The translations under genes and the position numbers were made by a program. From assembly GCF_002878395.1 (NCBI RefSeq), contig NC_061114.1, positions 147,008,308 through 147,072,307 of the forward strand: a stretch of 64,000 nucleotides of DNA. The letters are read 5' to 3'. How positions within the stretch are numbered: the stretch's first letter is position 1; each line of letters starts with the position of its first letter. The notes under the pieces were generated by a model, which saw only the letters and a program-made list of their open reading frames with translations, made no database searches and was not told where the DNA came from. Source of the DNA: Capsicum annuum (Eukaryota; Streptophyta; Magnoliopsida; Solanales; Solanaceae). Positions 11,590 through 23,400 of this stretch are shown in pieces.

Positions 11590-12050
11590 CTCTCGATGTT
11601 GTTATTGGTATGCTTCGTGTCTTTTGCTTTGATTTCTATGTGTTGTTGGACCCCGGGTCAAGTCTCTCTTATGTGACCCCACTTGTAGCTATGAATTTCA
11701 AATTAAGTCCCTAAAAAATTCCTGAGCTTGTCCTAGTTTCTACACCCATCGGGGAGTCAGCTGTTTCTAAACAATTTTATAGAGATTTTCCTATTACTGT
11801 TCTTCATAGAGTCATACTTGCTAATTTGATAGAGCTAGACATAGTGGATTTTGGTATGGAATGGCTTCATTCTTGTTATATATCTATCGACTGTCGTACC
11901 CATGCGGTCAAGTTTTACTTTCCTGATGAACCAGTTTTTGAGTGGTTCGGGAGTTCGGTATCTCCCAAGAGTTATTTTATCTCCCATCTCAAAGCCAAAA
12001 ATCTAATATCTAAAGGTTGTATCTATCACCTAGTTAGAGTTAAAGACACT
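11590..12050 (+). pseudogene. Protease region, unit 1
   Basis: Retropepsin-like protease that would cut the Gag-Pol polyprotein. The active-site segment 'LLDPGSSLSYVTPL' is readable, with the catalytic Asp codon at 11649-11651, and then a TAG follows ('PL-stop' near 11688). After a further stop, '[14 protein letters not shown]' and '[20 protein letters not shown]' follow in the same frame from 11826. The active-site residues look acceptable, so the damage is by stop codons and not by loss of the catalytic residue. Confidence 0.8.
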
Positions 12051-12835
12051 AAGTCTGAGGCACCAACTATTCAGTCAGTCGATATTGTTAATGAGTTTTC
12101 ATATGTTTTTCCAAAAGATCTCCCAGGGGTACCTCCCAATAGAGAGATAGAATTTGGGATTGACCTTCTTCCCGGTACTCGACCTATTTCTATTCCACCA
12201 TACCATATGGCACCTGCTGAGCTTAGGGAGTTGAAATAGTAGCTCAAAGATCTTTTAGACAAAGCATTCATTGGGCCCAGTATTTCTCCTTATGGTGCAC
12301 CTGTCTTATTCGTGTGAAAGAAAGATGGTTCTTTGCGTATGTGCATTGACTACCGTCAACTTAACAAGGTCACCATCAAGAACAAGTATCCTCTTTCAAG
12401 AATTAATGACCTGTTTGATCAGTTGCAAGGTGCAAGTTATTTCTCCAAGATAGACCTTACATCCGGCTATCATCAACTTAAAATGAGGGAATGTGATATT
12501 TCAAAGACAGCCTTCCGAACCCACTATGGTCACTTTGAGTTTCTAGTTATGTCCTTTGGGCTAACCAATGCCCCTGTAGCCTTCATGGACCTCATGAATC
12601 AAGTGTTCAAGCCATATCTTAATATGTTTGTCATTGTCTTCACAGATGACATCCTTGTATAATCCTGTAATGAGAATGACCATGTGAATCACCTTAGAGT
12701 TTTCTTGTAAACTCTTAGTTGTTCGCCAAATTCAGTAATTGTTAATTTTGGCTAAGGTCTGTGGCCTTTCTAGGTCATATTGCTTTAGCTGAAGGTATTA
12801 GAGTTGACCCCCAAAAGACAGAAATTGTAAGAAAT
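12051..12835 (+). pseudogene. Reverse transcriptase region, unit 1
   Basis: RT domain that would copy element RNA into DNA. In order: '[16 protein letters not shown]', the entry helix 'LKDLLDKAFIGPSISPYGAP', then '[20 protein letters not shown]', '[18 protein letters not shown]' (first catalytic Asp in KIDL), '[17 protein letters not shown]' and the catalytic pair at 12645-12650 in the form FTDD instead of the usual F-I/V-DD. Stops occur near 12237 (TAG), near 12318 (TGA) and directly after the catalytic motif (TAA 12660). There is a small deletion near 12713. This copy keeps 'GLTNAP' where units 2 and 3 have 'GINNDP'. Confidence 0.88.
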
Positions 12836-12863
12836 TAGCCTAGACCGATCTCTTCATCTGACA

Positions 12864-12984
12864 GCTTATATTATAATAAAGTAAGTAGGAAGAAGTGAAA
12901 GCTACTTGACCAGATAGGAGAGGTGACCAAAGAAAGCTGATTCACCTTCTCTCCTCCCTTACAACATAGGTCGTTCCAATCCTG
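12864..12984 (+). other. 121-bp insertion of unknown origin in pol of unit 1
   Basis: Units 2 and 3 read 'catctgacattaraagttt' here. Unit 1 has about 121 extra bases between 'catctgaca' and 'ggaagtttctt'. The insert contains an imperfect hairpin (12916-12926 with 12942-12955). No clear target duplication or recognisable element ends are visible, so it may be a short non-autonomous element or repair filler. Confidence 0.7.
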
Positions 12985-13560
12985 GAAGTTTCTTGGGTCT
13001 AATGGGCTACTACCGTTATTTTGTTGAGGGTTTCTCTTCTATTACGTCTCCCATGACCAGTCTACCCAAAAGAAAGTTAAGTTCTAGTGGTCAGATTCTT
13101 GTGAGAGAAGTTTTTAAGAGTTGAAGACTCGACTTACTTAGGCCCCTGTGTTGACTTTACCTGATGGTACAGATAGTTTTGTGGTGTATTGTGATACCTC
13201 TAGAATTAGTTTGGGTTGTGTGTTGATACAAAGAGGTAAGGTTATAGCCTACACCTCTAGATAGTTAAAGCCGCATGAGAATAATTACCCAACCCATGAT
13301 CTTGAGTTAGCTGTTGTGGTCTTTCCTGTGAAAATCTGGAGACATTATCTTTATGGTGTCCATGTTGATGTGTTTACTGATCATAAGAGCCTGCAGTATG
13401 TGTTTACTCAGAGGGAGTTGAGTCTTAGGCAAAGGAGGTGGTTGGAGTTGTTAAAAGACTATGATACGAGTGTGTTGTATCACCCGAGCAAGGCTAATGT
13501 AGTGGTGGATACCCTTAGCAGATTGTCTATAGGAAGTATTGCTTATGTAGAAGAAGGTAA
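12985..13560 (+). pseudogene. RT tail and RNase H region, unit 1
   Basis: RNase H would remove the RNA strand of the hybrid. The catalytic acidic residues are visible: Asp in 'YCDTS' (codon 13193-13195), Glu in 'HDLELAVV' (13304-13306) and Asp in 'FTDHKSLQ' (13379-13381). Next come '[11 protein letters not shown]' and '[17 protein letters not shown]', the end of the domain, where the usual Ala-Asp-Ala of VADALSR has become VDT. A TAG lies near 13261. From 13316 the frame is open for 187 residues into the RNase H-integrase linker. Confidence 0.88.
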
Positions 13561-14510
13561 GAAGGAATTAACTGGTGATGTGCATTGTCTGGATAGATTG
13601 GGTGTTAGGTTGCTTGATTCAATGGAGGGAAGTACTTTGGTGCAGAGTAGTTTTGAATCCTCTTTAGTTTCAGAAATAAAAGAGAAGCAAGATACAGATC
13701 CTAGTTTGGTCAGACTAAAGGAGGAAGTTAAAGACCAAAAGATAGAGGTTTTCTCCCAAGGAAGAGATGGCGTGTTGAGATTACAGGGTAAATTGTATGT
13801 TCCATGTGGTGATGATCTGAGGAAGAGGATTATGGCTGAAGTGCATAGAGCAGTATTCTATTCATCCCGGCACTACTAAGATGTACCGCGACTTATGGAC
13901 AATTTATAGGAATGAAGAAGGATATATCTGGGTTTTTAGCAAAGTGTGCAATGTGCCAATAGGTTAAGGTAGAGCACAAAGACCTGATGGTCTGATGCAA
14001 GAGTTTGGTAGACCCACTTGGAAGTAGGAGGTGGTGAATATAGACTTCTTGATCGAGTTTCCTCTTTTTCATCATCATTATGATTCTATTTGGGTTGTTA
14101 TGGATAGGCTGACTAAGTCCGTCCATTTCTTGCCCGTGCTCACATCTTATTCAGCTGAGGATTATTCTAGTTTGTGTATCTAGGAGTTAGTCAAGCTACA
14201 TGGAGTTACCTCGTCCATCATTTCATATAGGGGCACTCAATTTACTTCTCAGTTTTGAAGGGCATTTTAGCAGGGTCTTTGTACCAAGTTCTTTTGAGTT
14301 TTTCTTTTCACCCGCAGACAGATGGTCAGGCTGAGATAACCAATCAGACCCTAGAGGATATGTTGTGGGTATGTGCTATTGATTTCAAGGGTAATTGGGA
14401 TGAGCATTTGCCATTGATAAAGTTTGCCTATAATAATAGTTACCATGCTAGCATTGGGATGGCACCATTTGAGTCCTTGTATGGTAGGTGATATAGATTA
14501 CCCATAGGTT
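13561..14510 (+). pseudogene. Integrase core, unit 1 (second catalytic Asp lost)
   Basis: The integrase would insert the cDNA into the host genome. The linker '[20 protein letters not shown]' is followed by a His-His/Cys-Cys region broken by frameshift near 13880 ('SSRHY' then stop). In the DDE core the first Asp remains (codon 14043-14045, N-I-D-F). The second, normally in 'D-R-G-T-Q-F', reads Y-R-G-T-Q-F near 14226, so the catalytic Asp is replaced by Tyr. The Glu of 'DGQAEIT' remains, and 'NWDEHLPLIKFAYNNSYHAS' follows. With stops as well, it cannot work. Confidence 0.88.
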
Positions 14511-15115
14511 GGTTTGAAGTGGGTGAAGCTACCTTGATTGGGCCTGATGTAGTATTTGAAGCTATGGATAAATTTAAGTAGATTAGAGAGAGGTTGAAGA
14601 CCACCAATAATCGTCAAAAGTCTTATGCCAATGTGAGGGGAAGAGATCTTAAGTTTGAAGTGGGTGATTTGGTATACTTGAAGATTTCACCCATGAAAGG
14701 GGATAAGAGGTTTGGTAAAATATAAAAGCATAGTCCCCGTTACGTTGGCCCGTATAGAGTCTTGAGCCGTGTTGGTAAGATGGCCTATAAGGTTGAGTTG
14801 CCCGCAAAGTTGTCAGTTGTTCATCCTATTTTTCATGTCTCCATGCGTAAGAAGCATATTGGTGATTCCGTTGTAGTAGATCCTTCATAGAATATCGATA
14901 TTCAGAACAGTCTTTCCTTTGATGAGATTCCTATTGAGATCCAAGTTTTTCAGATCCGTAGACTAAGTAACAAAAAAGTTCCCTTTGTCAAAGTTTTATG
15001 GCGGAACTAGCCTGTTGAGGGTACTACTTGGGAGGCAGAAGTAGACATGCGAGCCAAGTACCCGCACCTCTTTTCCATGAGTTCAGATAAATCTAAAGGT
15101 ATAATTCTTACTTAA
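14511..15115 (+). pseudogene. Integrase C-terminus and chromodomain, unit 1
   Basis: The integrase C-terminal region has the block 'FEVGDLVYLKISPMKG', then 'HSPRYVGPYRVLSRVGKMAY'-like sequence, the 'HPIFHVSMRKKHIGDSVVVD' block, and a C-terminal chromodomain-like stretch ending in a 'GTTWEAEVDMRAKYPHLF'-type motif near 15025-15075. Chromodomains of this clade are thought to bind modified histones and direct insertion to heterochromatin. Stops at several places (for example TAG near 14578, TAG near 14889, TAG near 15008) inactivate it. The domain order integrase-chromodomain is what identifies family A as a chromovirus. Confidence 0.82.
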
Positions 15116-15296
15116 TTCAGCACTTCTAATCGAAAATTCAGCTATGTATCTATTCTTCCATGAGTTCTTGCAATTTCTGAGGTAGTCAAGAGTTTAGAGA
15201 GATATTGAGCCGTTTAGCAAATTTTCTTCAGCTATGTGTACTTTTTTTTTCCTGTGTTCCTAGTCCAACTAGCGACATTCGAGGATGAATGTTTCC

Positions 15297-15309
15297 AAGG
15301 GGGAGATAT
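15297..15309 (+). other. Polypurine tract, unit 1
   Basis: AAGGGGGAGATAT directly upstream of the TG of LTR2; primes plus-strand DNA synthesis. It is preceded by 'cattcgaggatgaatg', conserved in all units and also, in reverse, in element B. Confidence 0.85.
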
Positions 15310-17108
15310 TGTAAGACCCCACAAAGTTCCCTCGTAGTCTGAGCCTTAAAGGGTGTCAAGTGAAGTATAATTCTGGACCTAAAAGATTGAGAAGTGACTT
15401 CTTAAGTGAGTATCGTGTTAACCATATGGAATTTCCCCAATTTTGACTTTTTATCACATAGAAAATTTGATAAGCTTTCCGTCGAAGTTATGGCTAATGT
15501 AAGTCCTAGTCGTAAAATAGCATCATTTAGTGCTTGGCACGTCGCGGAGAGGATCTATTTGACAATTGTCAAAGTCACGGAGAGGATCTATTTGACAATT
15601 GTCAATTTCCAGTGGAACTCCGTAATAGTGGCACGTCGCGGAGGACCCCAATTTTCCAATAGTCAATTTCCAGTAGCCTGGCGCAATTATGATGTATCAC
15701 GCTGAAGTTCCAGGTCCAACTAGTGGAACAACGCGATGGCTCTGCGTTGCAGTGACTACCAATTTCCCATTTGTCAATTTTTAGTGAGCCACCGCGATAG
15801 TGGCACGTCACGGTGGATGATGAAATCGGGTTCCCAGTTCAATTTTTTCCAGCTTTGTTCAGAAGTTAAAAAGGGCACTTTGGACTTTTTCCAAGCCTAT
15901 TGAACCATGCAAACACCAAATTAAGATCATTTACAAGCTTTCTATGAAGTTTTTCTCAAGTTTTCTCTCAACAAAAACCCTAAGCATCCAAAACCTCTTC
16001 CAAGAATCTCTAGAATCCACTAGAGATTTTCATAATTGAGTCAAGATTCAAGGTTCCCCAGTCAAGGGCTTCAAGAATCCTCATTCAAGAGTACGAATAG
16101 AGTTCCAAAAGCGAGAGTTCATCCAAACCATCTAATTCAAGGTATGTGGGGTTTTGAACAAGGGTAATCTTTTCACCCTTGTGCCCAAATGTCTATTTAA
16201 ACCACTATTCTCTGCAATTTATGGGATTTTACATGAAATTGAATTGGCGGTTTTCACCCATTGTTATTGGTTGCAATCTTTTGATGTTTCCCTTGAATTG
16301 AGAGTCTAATGGCATGATTTTTCTACATGTTTTCTTGAGAAATTGGAGTTGGGTCTTATACCCAATGATTTTAATCTTTTAGAAGTTAATAGTTGAAATG
16401 TTTGAAACATTGAAGTATATGAGTATGTTGATATTTTGAGATAAATTTCTGAAATTTCCAGATTTCTACATGAGTTATGAATCTATATGCTATCTATTTT
16501 GCTTTTGGTGAGTTTTAACTTGAGATTGAATTATGGGTTACTAAGCCCTACTTGAGACTTGAGATTTTATGAACTATTGTGCTATAAGCACCCATGATTT
16601 GAATACTCTAAGATTGTTGAGAAATGTTTTGACCTAATAGTCATTGAGCTTTGAAATCCACTTTCCCACATGAGAGTACAGATTTGATTATTGGGTTCGC
16701 GGTGAACCATGAGATTATTTCTAAAAGTGGATTTTTACGAGATGAGCGCAGATAATCTAAAGGGAGTAGTATTTAGGACCGAGCGGGTAAGTTATTACAG
16801 TTTCTTACCTCAAATCTATTTGACACCATAGGTTGGGCCTGAGGCTGAGTTTATGATTATCATTGGTCCTAAGGTCGAGTTGATATTGGGCCTCAGGCCG
16901 AGTTTGTTTAGTGATCACTGGACCTAGGTTATACTCCCTGGCAAGAATATGATGTCTCTCCCTAACATGAGGTCTCTTCCTTAGGAGGACAAAACATTGG
17001 ACTCCATGTAGCTCGCATGGTTTATGTCGCTTAAGAGAAACTCCCTAAACTAAAGTATTTTCCATTGAGATAAGATATTTTCCTTTAAAACTAAAGTACT
17101 TTCCCTTG

Positions 17109-20100
17109 TGTAACGACCCAATTTTTTGGAATCGAAACGTCACACGGTGCTCATGATCTCGAAGGACCACAAGCCAACACTCTACTGATATTTGTACATA
17201 AACACTGCATAATATAGATAATAAATATGAATACTGGCCATAAGGTTAAAAACTTCTAAAAATACTTAAAATAGAAAACTAAAAACTGATCCATCTGTCC
17301 AAAAAGCCTCTAAACTATCTGAGCTATGGAGTTGATGGGGCATGTCCCCAACTAACTCCGTCTACTGAAAATAAATAAAATTTGATGCAATAATGATAAA
17401 ATGATCATCCTCGAATAAAGAGGAATCACTGTTATGTCTACTGCTACTGACTGGGACTGAGCTTCCTAAGGTTCTCTGGATCTCATGCATCTGAACCTAT
17501 GGTGTCAAATAAAACACCATAGCACAAATGCATCAGTATGGGAATGTACCAAGTATGCAGATGAGGTTAGTCTAAATACAAGGGCTTATGCATGAACAAT
17601 TACTTAACTGAATAATCATGAGAGTACTGAATGAGAACACATGCATGAATGCACAAACCATAATGACAACCATCACGACTCTAAATACTGAAACTCAAAT
17701 ACTGCATTACAATCACCTTAACTCACTACTAACACTGAGATACTGAACAACTAAATTATCTAATACCGATAACTAAGTACGGGAGTTGAGATCAATCTTA
17801 TCTAGCGAGTGATCTCGGAATCTTAGGATACTAAAGCTGATTGACTAAATAAACTCACATCATTGACTACATTTTTTTGAGCTTTGTACTCTCAACTGAC
17901 TTCATCGGAGATCAAACCTCTCTAACGGATGATTTCAGAATCTACTATCAATGATAAAAAAAATCATGTCCAAATGTGACAACAAGAATACTCAAATGAA
18001 TTTGAGACTGAGATCAAGCCTATCTGATAGGTGATCTCTAGATCTAATAACAAGAATACTCAATTGAATCTGAGACTAAGATCAAGCCTATCTGATGGGT
18101 TATCTCTAGATCTAATAACAATAATACTCAACTGAATCTGAGTCTGAGATTAAGCCTATCTGACGGGTGATCTCTAGATCTGATAACAAGAATACTCAAC
18201 TGAATATAAGATTGAGATCAAGCCTATCTGACGGGTGATCTCTAAATTTGACACTGAAAAACTTTATATGGGACCAAGCCTATCTAATGGGTGGTCCATG
18301 AATCATTGGAACTATCTGAGTTCCTTACTAAGATAGATGACTGTATCTGACTGTCTTGGTTTTTAAAGATTGATACAAAAACTGCAACTGTGGGAAATAG
18401 TCACTTAACCGACATTCCCCGAATCTCAATTGGTGGGGTCCAACCTGTAACCCGAGCTGGAAGGGTGTCAATACCATGCCATAGGTAAAGACCTCTCTGG
18501 TCAAGCCTATCTGATGGGTGATCCTCATAAAAAGTGAATCCTAAGGCAATATAATAGTCAGGCCTATCTAATGGGTGACTAGCCTTTCCTGATGAGTGAC
18601 TCCTGTATCCTGCACTAGCTACGCAGTTCTGGAGTTCAAGGATTGCTCCTAACGACTCTTTCTCTCTGAAGAGGTGCCGCCATCCCTGCTTTCACTCGGT
18701 GCTAGCTCCTACTCCCAACTGAAAGACTTTGAATTGATTCTTAATTGAACACATACTAAGTTGCATCTGATACTGATCATGTTTCTCAAATGGTTTGATT
18801 GAGTTAGGCTGAATTCACTTGGTTTCGTATCTGATGGAATACTATTGAATCTTATTATCTGACTAAATGATACTGAACTATGAATAGAGTACTCGATTAC
18901 TACAGAGGTCAAAAATAAACACTTGAATACTACTAGATCTGAGCTGGGTACAGAACTGAGACTAGATTACTAGCGATACTGAGATTACAGCGATTACCAA
19001 GATTACTATGATTTCTTAAATTCTGTATCTATCTTAGAATATTGAGTTCTATAACTCTCTAAGTTCGTAGAATCATGGCTCAACTCAAATTACCGTGAAA
19101 ACTAACACGGGCTCTAGACAGCATCTAAATTGTTGGGTATAAATACCCCCAGGACTCAATAACATAAAAGTAAAACATAACCATTCTTGAATATCAAGAC
19201 CATGGACAATCATTCACCATCATAATCACTAAGGCAGAACTTCAAGCATTTAGAAATCCTAAACATGTAATAACATAGGGGGACATGATATTGGATCATA
19301 CTCCATTCAAAAAGGCCTTGCATCAAGCACTTCGCACATATTTAAACATTGGCATGTACCGGAAAACACATAATTGAGGAACTTCATGCTATCATGTTAC
19401 AATTCATTCATCAAACACTTAGCATGTATTAAAGTATTAGCATGTATCAAAGAGCACATAATTGGGGATTTCATTTTATCATACCACAATTCATTCACTA
19501 ATGCTTTTTAACAAACACTTGGCATACATGGGCTTACACACAATTAGGGATTTCTATTCAACATGCTATAATGGCTTTAATTCATTTACATAAGTATTTT
19601 ATCAAGCATATGGGAGCATTCTTGCTTGTTCAACAATTTCTACACTTAATTGACATGAACACATCACTTAACAAGCAACTTGAAGAGGGTTTGCCATAAA
19701 CATCACATGAATATCACATACTAAGGTCAAAGTTTTAAGACCTTGTAAATAAACATGAATCGCAATGCAATAATAGCATAAAAATCAATTTCAACTCATA
19801 TGAATTATGAAAACTCACAAACATAAAACCTTTGAAATTTAGAAAAGGGTTCTTGAGCTTCTTGGATGAAAGGGACCCAAGAATCAACATCTACATACCT
19901 TAGAGAAACTCTTTCTCAAAAGTTTTTGAAGAGATTCTTTATTTCTCTTGAAGAAGAAAGAAGGGTTTTGATTTTGTAGAAACCATAATTTTTTATGTTG
20001 AAGAGAATTGAGAGAAAACAATGATATTTTAGGTGAAATGAGGCCAAATCCCGTGTTAAGAAGTATATATAAGGGATGGGAAAAGACCCTTTTCACCCTT

Positions 20101-20637
20101 GGAATTAAATTGAAAAATTCCATTTTTACATGCTGGCGCAGTGCGCCATAATCATGCTGGCTCACTGAAATTGGACAATCGGGAAATTGCTTGATGGCGT
20201 AATGCGGTGGAAATCGTGTTGCACCTTGGTTGTGAACTGGAAAGGAACCGCGATGTAGTGGAATTGCATTGGTGCAATGGAAATTGACAATTCAGAAATC
20301 AAGCCTTTAAGTGATGCACCATAATCACAGAGGCTTACTGAATTTTAATAATTGTCATTTTGGCTGGCTCCGCGACGCGCTAAAGTATCAGGTGGTACAC
20401 TGTCTCAACAAAATGGCTCTAACTTTTCATCCAAGTGTCGGATTTGGGCGAATTTGGTATCGATGGAAAGCTTATTCAATTCTCTACATGAAAAAAATGT
20501 CGATATTAGGGAAATTCTATATGGTTTAAAGTACTTCTCACTTGGGAAGATACTTTTTACCCTTTTAGGATCGAATTAACACTTCACTGAACACGCTCTA
20601 AGGCTCAGACTATGAGAGAATTTTGTGTGGTCTTACA
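17109..20637 (-). mobile_element. Solo LTR of family B nested in LTR2
   Basis: TGTAACGACC...GTCTTACA on the plus strand, with perfect CCTTG on both sides (17104-17108 and 20638-20642). It contains only LTR sequence, with a TATA-like box at 20063-20071 on the minus strand. It is the cleanest of the solo copies. Confidence 0.92.
17978..18250 (-). repeat. 68-bp minisatellite in B LTR, about 4 units
   Basis: Same unit as at 6600-6942, one unit fewer. Confidence 0.9.
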
Positions 20638-21551
20638 CCTTGATATGAGTATTTTTCCCTAAAGCTTGAAATGGAATATTTTCCTAACGTGAACAAAATG
20701 CCTTCAAGTACGTACCAAAGTTATATGATTTCGAATTCTAATTATTTGAGTATAAAAGAATTATAAGTTCTTGAGAATTGAAGAAGTTTTACTCTCCATG
20801 AGACATATTCATGAGTTGAAAGTATTTCTTAAAGTTTCCCTTAGCCTTGAATAATGAGAATAAGAGAAGAGTACAAATTTTAAAGCGAAAAGTATAATGA
20901 CTCACGAGATTGTATCACATGTTTCATTTTACATGATTCATGAGCTTTGTAATTTATACTTATTCAAGCCATGTGAGTCATTACTTATTACATGTATGAT
21001 TTGATTAAAGAGTATTGATGTTGTTTTATATAAATGCATGCACCCCCACATACTCAGTACATTCCCAATTACAGATCCATGTATACGTTTATGTGCTACA
21101 CTGTCTTATAATGTAGGTTCAGGAGCTCAATCCCAGCCTCATCAGTGACTTTCGAGTACCTCTGTCTACATTCCTACAGTGGTGAGTCCTCATGGTTCGA
21201 GGACCTATCGTCAGACATTTCTCTATTTGAGAGACTATGTTATTACTTTTAGGTCATTTTGAGTCAGTTAAGTACCTGTCCCAATGGCTCTCTACTTCAT
21301 GGATTAGTAGAGGCTTTGTCAAACTAGTTATCAGATTCTGGTAGTGTTAAGGTTTCCAGCTTTGTGGTCATTTGGACAGAGCATTTTCTCCATATGTCCA
21401 ATCATATGATATGACTATGCTGGTGTTTGAATTAGTTCATCTTGAAATAAGTGTCATTACTTGAAACAGGCTCACAGGGTTAGCTTGGGTCTACTTGTAG
21501 CCTTAAGCATCGTGTGACATCTCGGGAGGCTATTTCATCTCATTTCAAACT

Positions 21552-21564
21552 TGGTATCATAGCC
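21552..21564 (+). other. Primer binding site, internal 2
   Basis: TGGTATCATAGCC: the iMet-type site with one change (G to T at position 9). Confidence 0.88.
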
Positions 21565-21746
21565 CAAGGTTCTTACGGAGTTTGACAAGCCGCGTTGATA
21601 GGGTCTTGACCATCGGTGTGTAGCATGCCATATCTATGAGCAAGACTCTACCAGATATTTTAGGAAAAGTTATTTCTTTTTTTAGATTCTATCATGCCTA
21701 TGGTTTTCCTTCTTATCTAATAATTTGTGCTCATCTATTTCAAAAA

Positions 21747-22800
21747 ATGCCTCTCCGAAGAGCGAATGCCCACAGGAATAATGATGAGAAACCCCCACTT
21801 ATAGATCCTTTGAATAAGACTGTGTCTCATGCCGAGTTTTAGGTAGCCTTTCAGGCGTTAGCCTAAGCAGTCACTGCCAATGTTTGGGCCAATAACCAAG
21901 CCATTGTTGCTAATCAGTAGGGAAGTGATGTAGCCATAGCTAGAATCTATGATTTCATGCAGATGCATCCGCCAGAGTTTTATGGGTCCAAGGATGGTGA
22001 GGACCTATAGTTGTACCTAGAGGAGGAGAGAAAGATCATGTAGGTGATGCATATTTCTAAGGAATAAAGTGTTGAGTTGGCATCTTACAGGTTAAAGAAC
22101 ATAGCTTATGACTGGGTTGTATCATGGAGGAAGGGTAGAGGTGAGGATGTTGCTCCTATGACTTGGCAGGTTTTCCAAGATATATTCTTGGACAAGTTCT
22201 TTCCACTTGAGATGAGGAAGGAAAAGATTGAGGAGTTTATGAACTTGAGGCAGGGCTCTATAACTGTTAATGAGTACTGCTTGAAGTTCAACCAGTTGGC
22301 CAAGTATGATCTTGATTTGATTTTTGACACCCGTGCTAGTATGAGCAAGTTCGTGACCGGTGTTTTTGGGTTGGTACTAAAGGAGTGTAAAACTTTAATG
22401 TTGCATAGGGATATGTATCTGGCTAGGTTAATGATGCATGCCCAGTAGATAGAGGTTAATAAGATTAGGGAGAGAGATTAAGTGAGGGGTAACAAGAGGG
22501 CTAGATCTAAATAGCATAAGTTTAGCCAGCCTTGGTTCCTTCGAGGGAATCGTCCTCAGTTTTAGAAGCGTCCATCTATGCCAGTGCCTTCATCAGCTAG
22601 TGCTCCTACACCTAGAAGTAGGTAGGAGTAAGGGGATATATCATTTATGTCTAGGTCATAGAATAGTGTTTGTAACAGGCCCCACTATCCTCCTTGTGCT
22701 AAGTGTGGTAAGAGTCTTCTAGGAGAGTGTTTTGTAGATCTGAGGGGTTTTTTTGCTGGTGTAAAGTAGGGCCATAGACTTAAACATTGTCCTTATGCTA
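21747..22800 (+). pseudogene. Gag pseudogene, unit 2
   Basis: The start ATG at 21747 gives 'MPLRRANAHRNNDEKPPLID', then 'SHAEF' and TAG. The longest open piece (22077-22448, same frame) is the capsid core: 'DIAYDWVVSWRKGRGED'-like, 'FLDKFFPLEMRKEKIEEFMN', 'ITVNEYCLKFNQLAKYDLD' and 'FVTGVFGLVLKECKTLML', ending in HAQ-stop (CAG to TAG). The knuckle near 22740-22790 is broken by a frameshift ('CAKCGKSLLGECFVDLRG' upstream is readable). Stops in FQALA-stop and P-stop-LYLEE are at the same codons as in the other units. Confidence 0.87.
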
Positions 22801-22964
22801 GATTGGAGAATAGAGATTCCCGACCTCAGGAACAGGCTACTAGTGCACCAGCTCCTGTACACCATCCCGCCCCTGCTCAGGATGCTTCATCTAGCACTTC
22901 TGGCGCTTAGCGCCAGAACAGATTCTATGCCTTACTATCCCATCAAGAGTAGAAGGACTCTCCC

Positions 22965-23400
22965 GACGTTGTTATCGGTATGCTCCTTGTCCTTTTCTTT
23001 GATTTCTATGTGTTGTTGGACCCCTGGTCAAGTCTTTCTTATGTGACCCCGCTTGTATCTATGAATTTCAAAATAAGTCCCGAAAAGATTCCTGAGCCTT
23101 TCCTAGTTTCTACACACGTCAGGGAGTCAGTTATTACTAAACAAGTTTATAAAGATTGTCCTATTACTTTTCTTCATGAAGTCATACTTGCTGATTTGAT
23201 AGAGTCAGACATAGTAGATTTTAACCTTATTCTAGGTATGGATTGGCTTCATTATTGTTATACATCTATAGATTGTCGTACCCATGTGGTCAAGTTTTAG
23301 TTTCCTGATGAACCATCTTTTGAGACGTCCAGGAGTTTGGTATCTCCCAAGAGTGATTTTATCTCCTATCTCAAAGACAAAAAGCTAATATCCAAGGGTT
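22965..23400 (+). pseudogene. Protease region, unit 2 (active-site Gly lost)
   Basis: Open from 22980 to 23300. The active-site segment reads 'LLDPWSSLSYVTPL': Asp is kept, but the Gly of D-x-G is Trp, which should abolish retropepsin folding at the catalytic loop. The distal motif 'NLILGMDWLHYCYTSIDCRT' is intact, ending in KF-stop. The frame then resumes at 23337 with 'SPKSDFISYLKDKKLISKGC' into the RT linker. Confidence 0.83.

Larger units (their letters stand above)
15310..21547 (+). repeat. LTR2 of the array with nested B solo LTR
   Basis: It starts TGTAAGACCCCACAAAG and ends ...CATTTCA (the usual TTACA mutated) before the primer site at 21552. Two pieces (15310-17108 and 20638-21547) flank the B insertion. 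Copy-specific changes are a 33-bp tandem duplication (15541-15573 and 15574-15606) containing the perfect palindrome TTGACAATTGTCAA, and loss of about 38 bp near 15485. The donor-like AAG|GTATGTGG is at 16142. GGCCTGAGGC-type repeats lie at 16834-16912. Confidence 0.9.

Noticed and set aside
11473..11676. 67-residue frame overlapping the protease of unit 1 (also 22795-23046 in unit 2)
   Set aside because: Out of frame with 'LLDPGSS' and contains no motif of its own; a shadow of the decayed gag-protease region.
12600..12670. Possible functional RT in unit 1 from its clear catalytic motif
   Set aside because: A stop directly follows the catalytic motif, and further stops precede it in the same domain.
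15406..15705. 99-residue plus-strand open frame at the start of LTR2
   Set aside because: Falls within LTR sequence and is extended by the copy-specific 33-bp duplication. The matching region of the other LTRs is not open.
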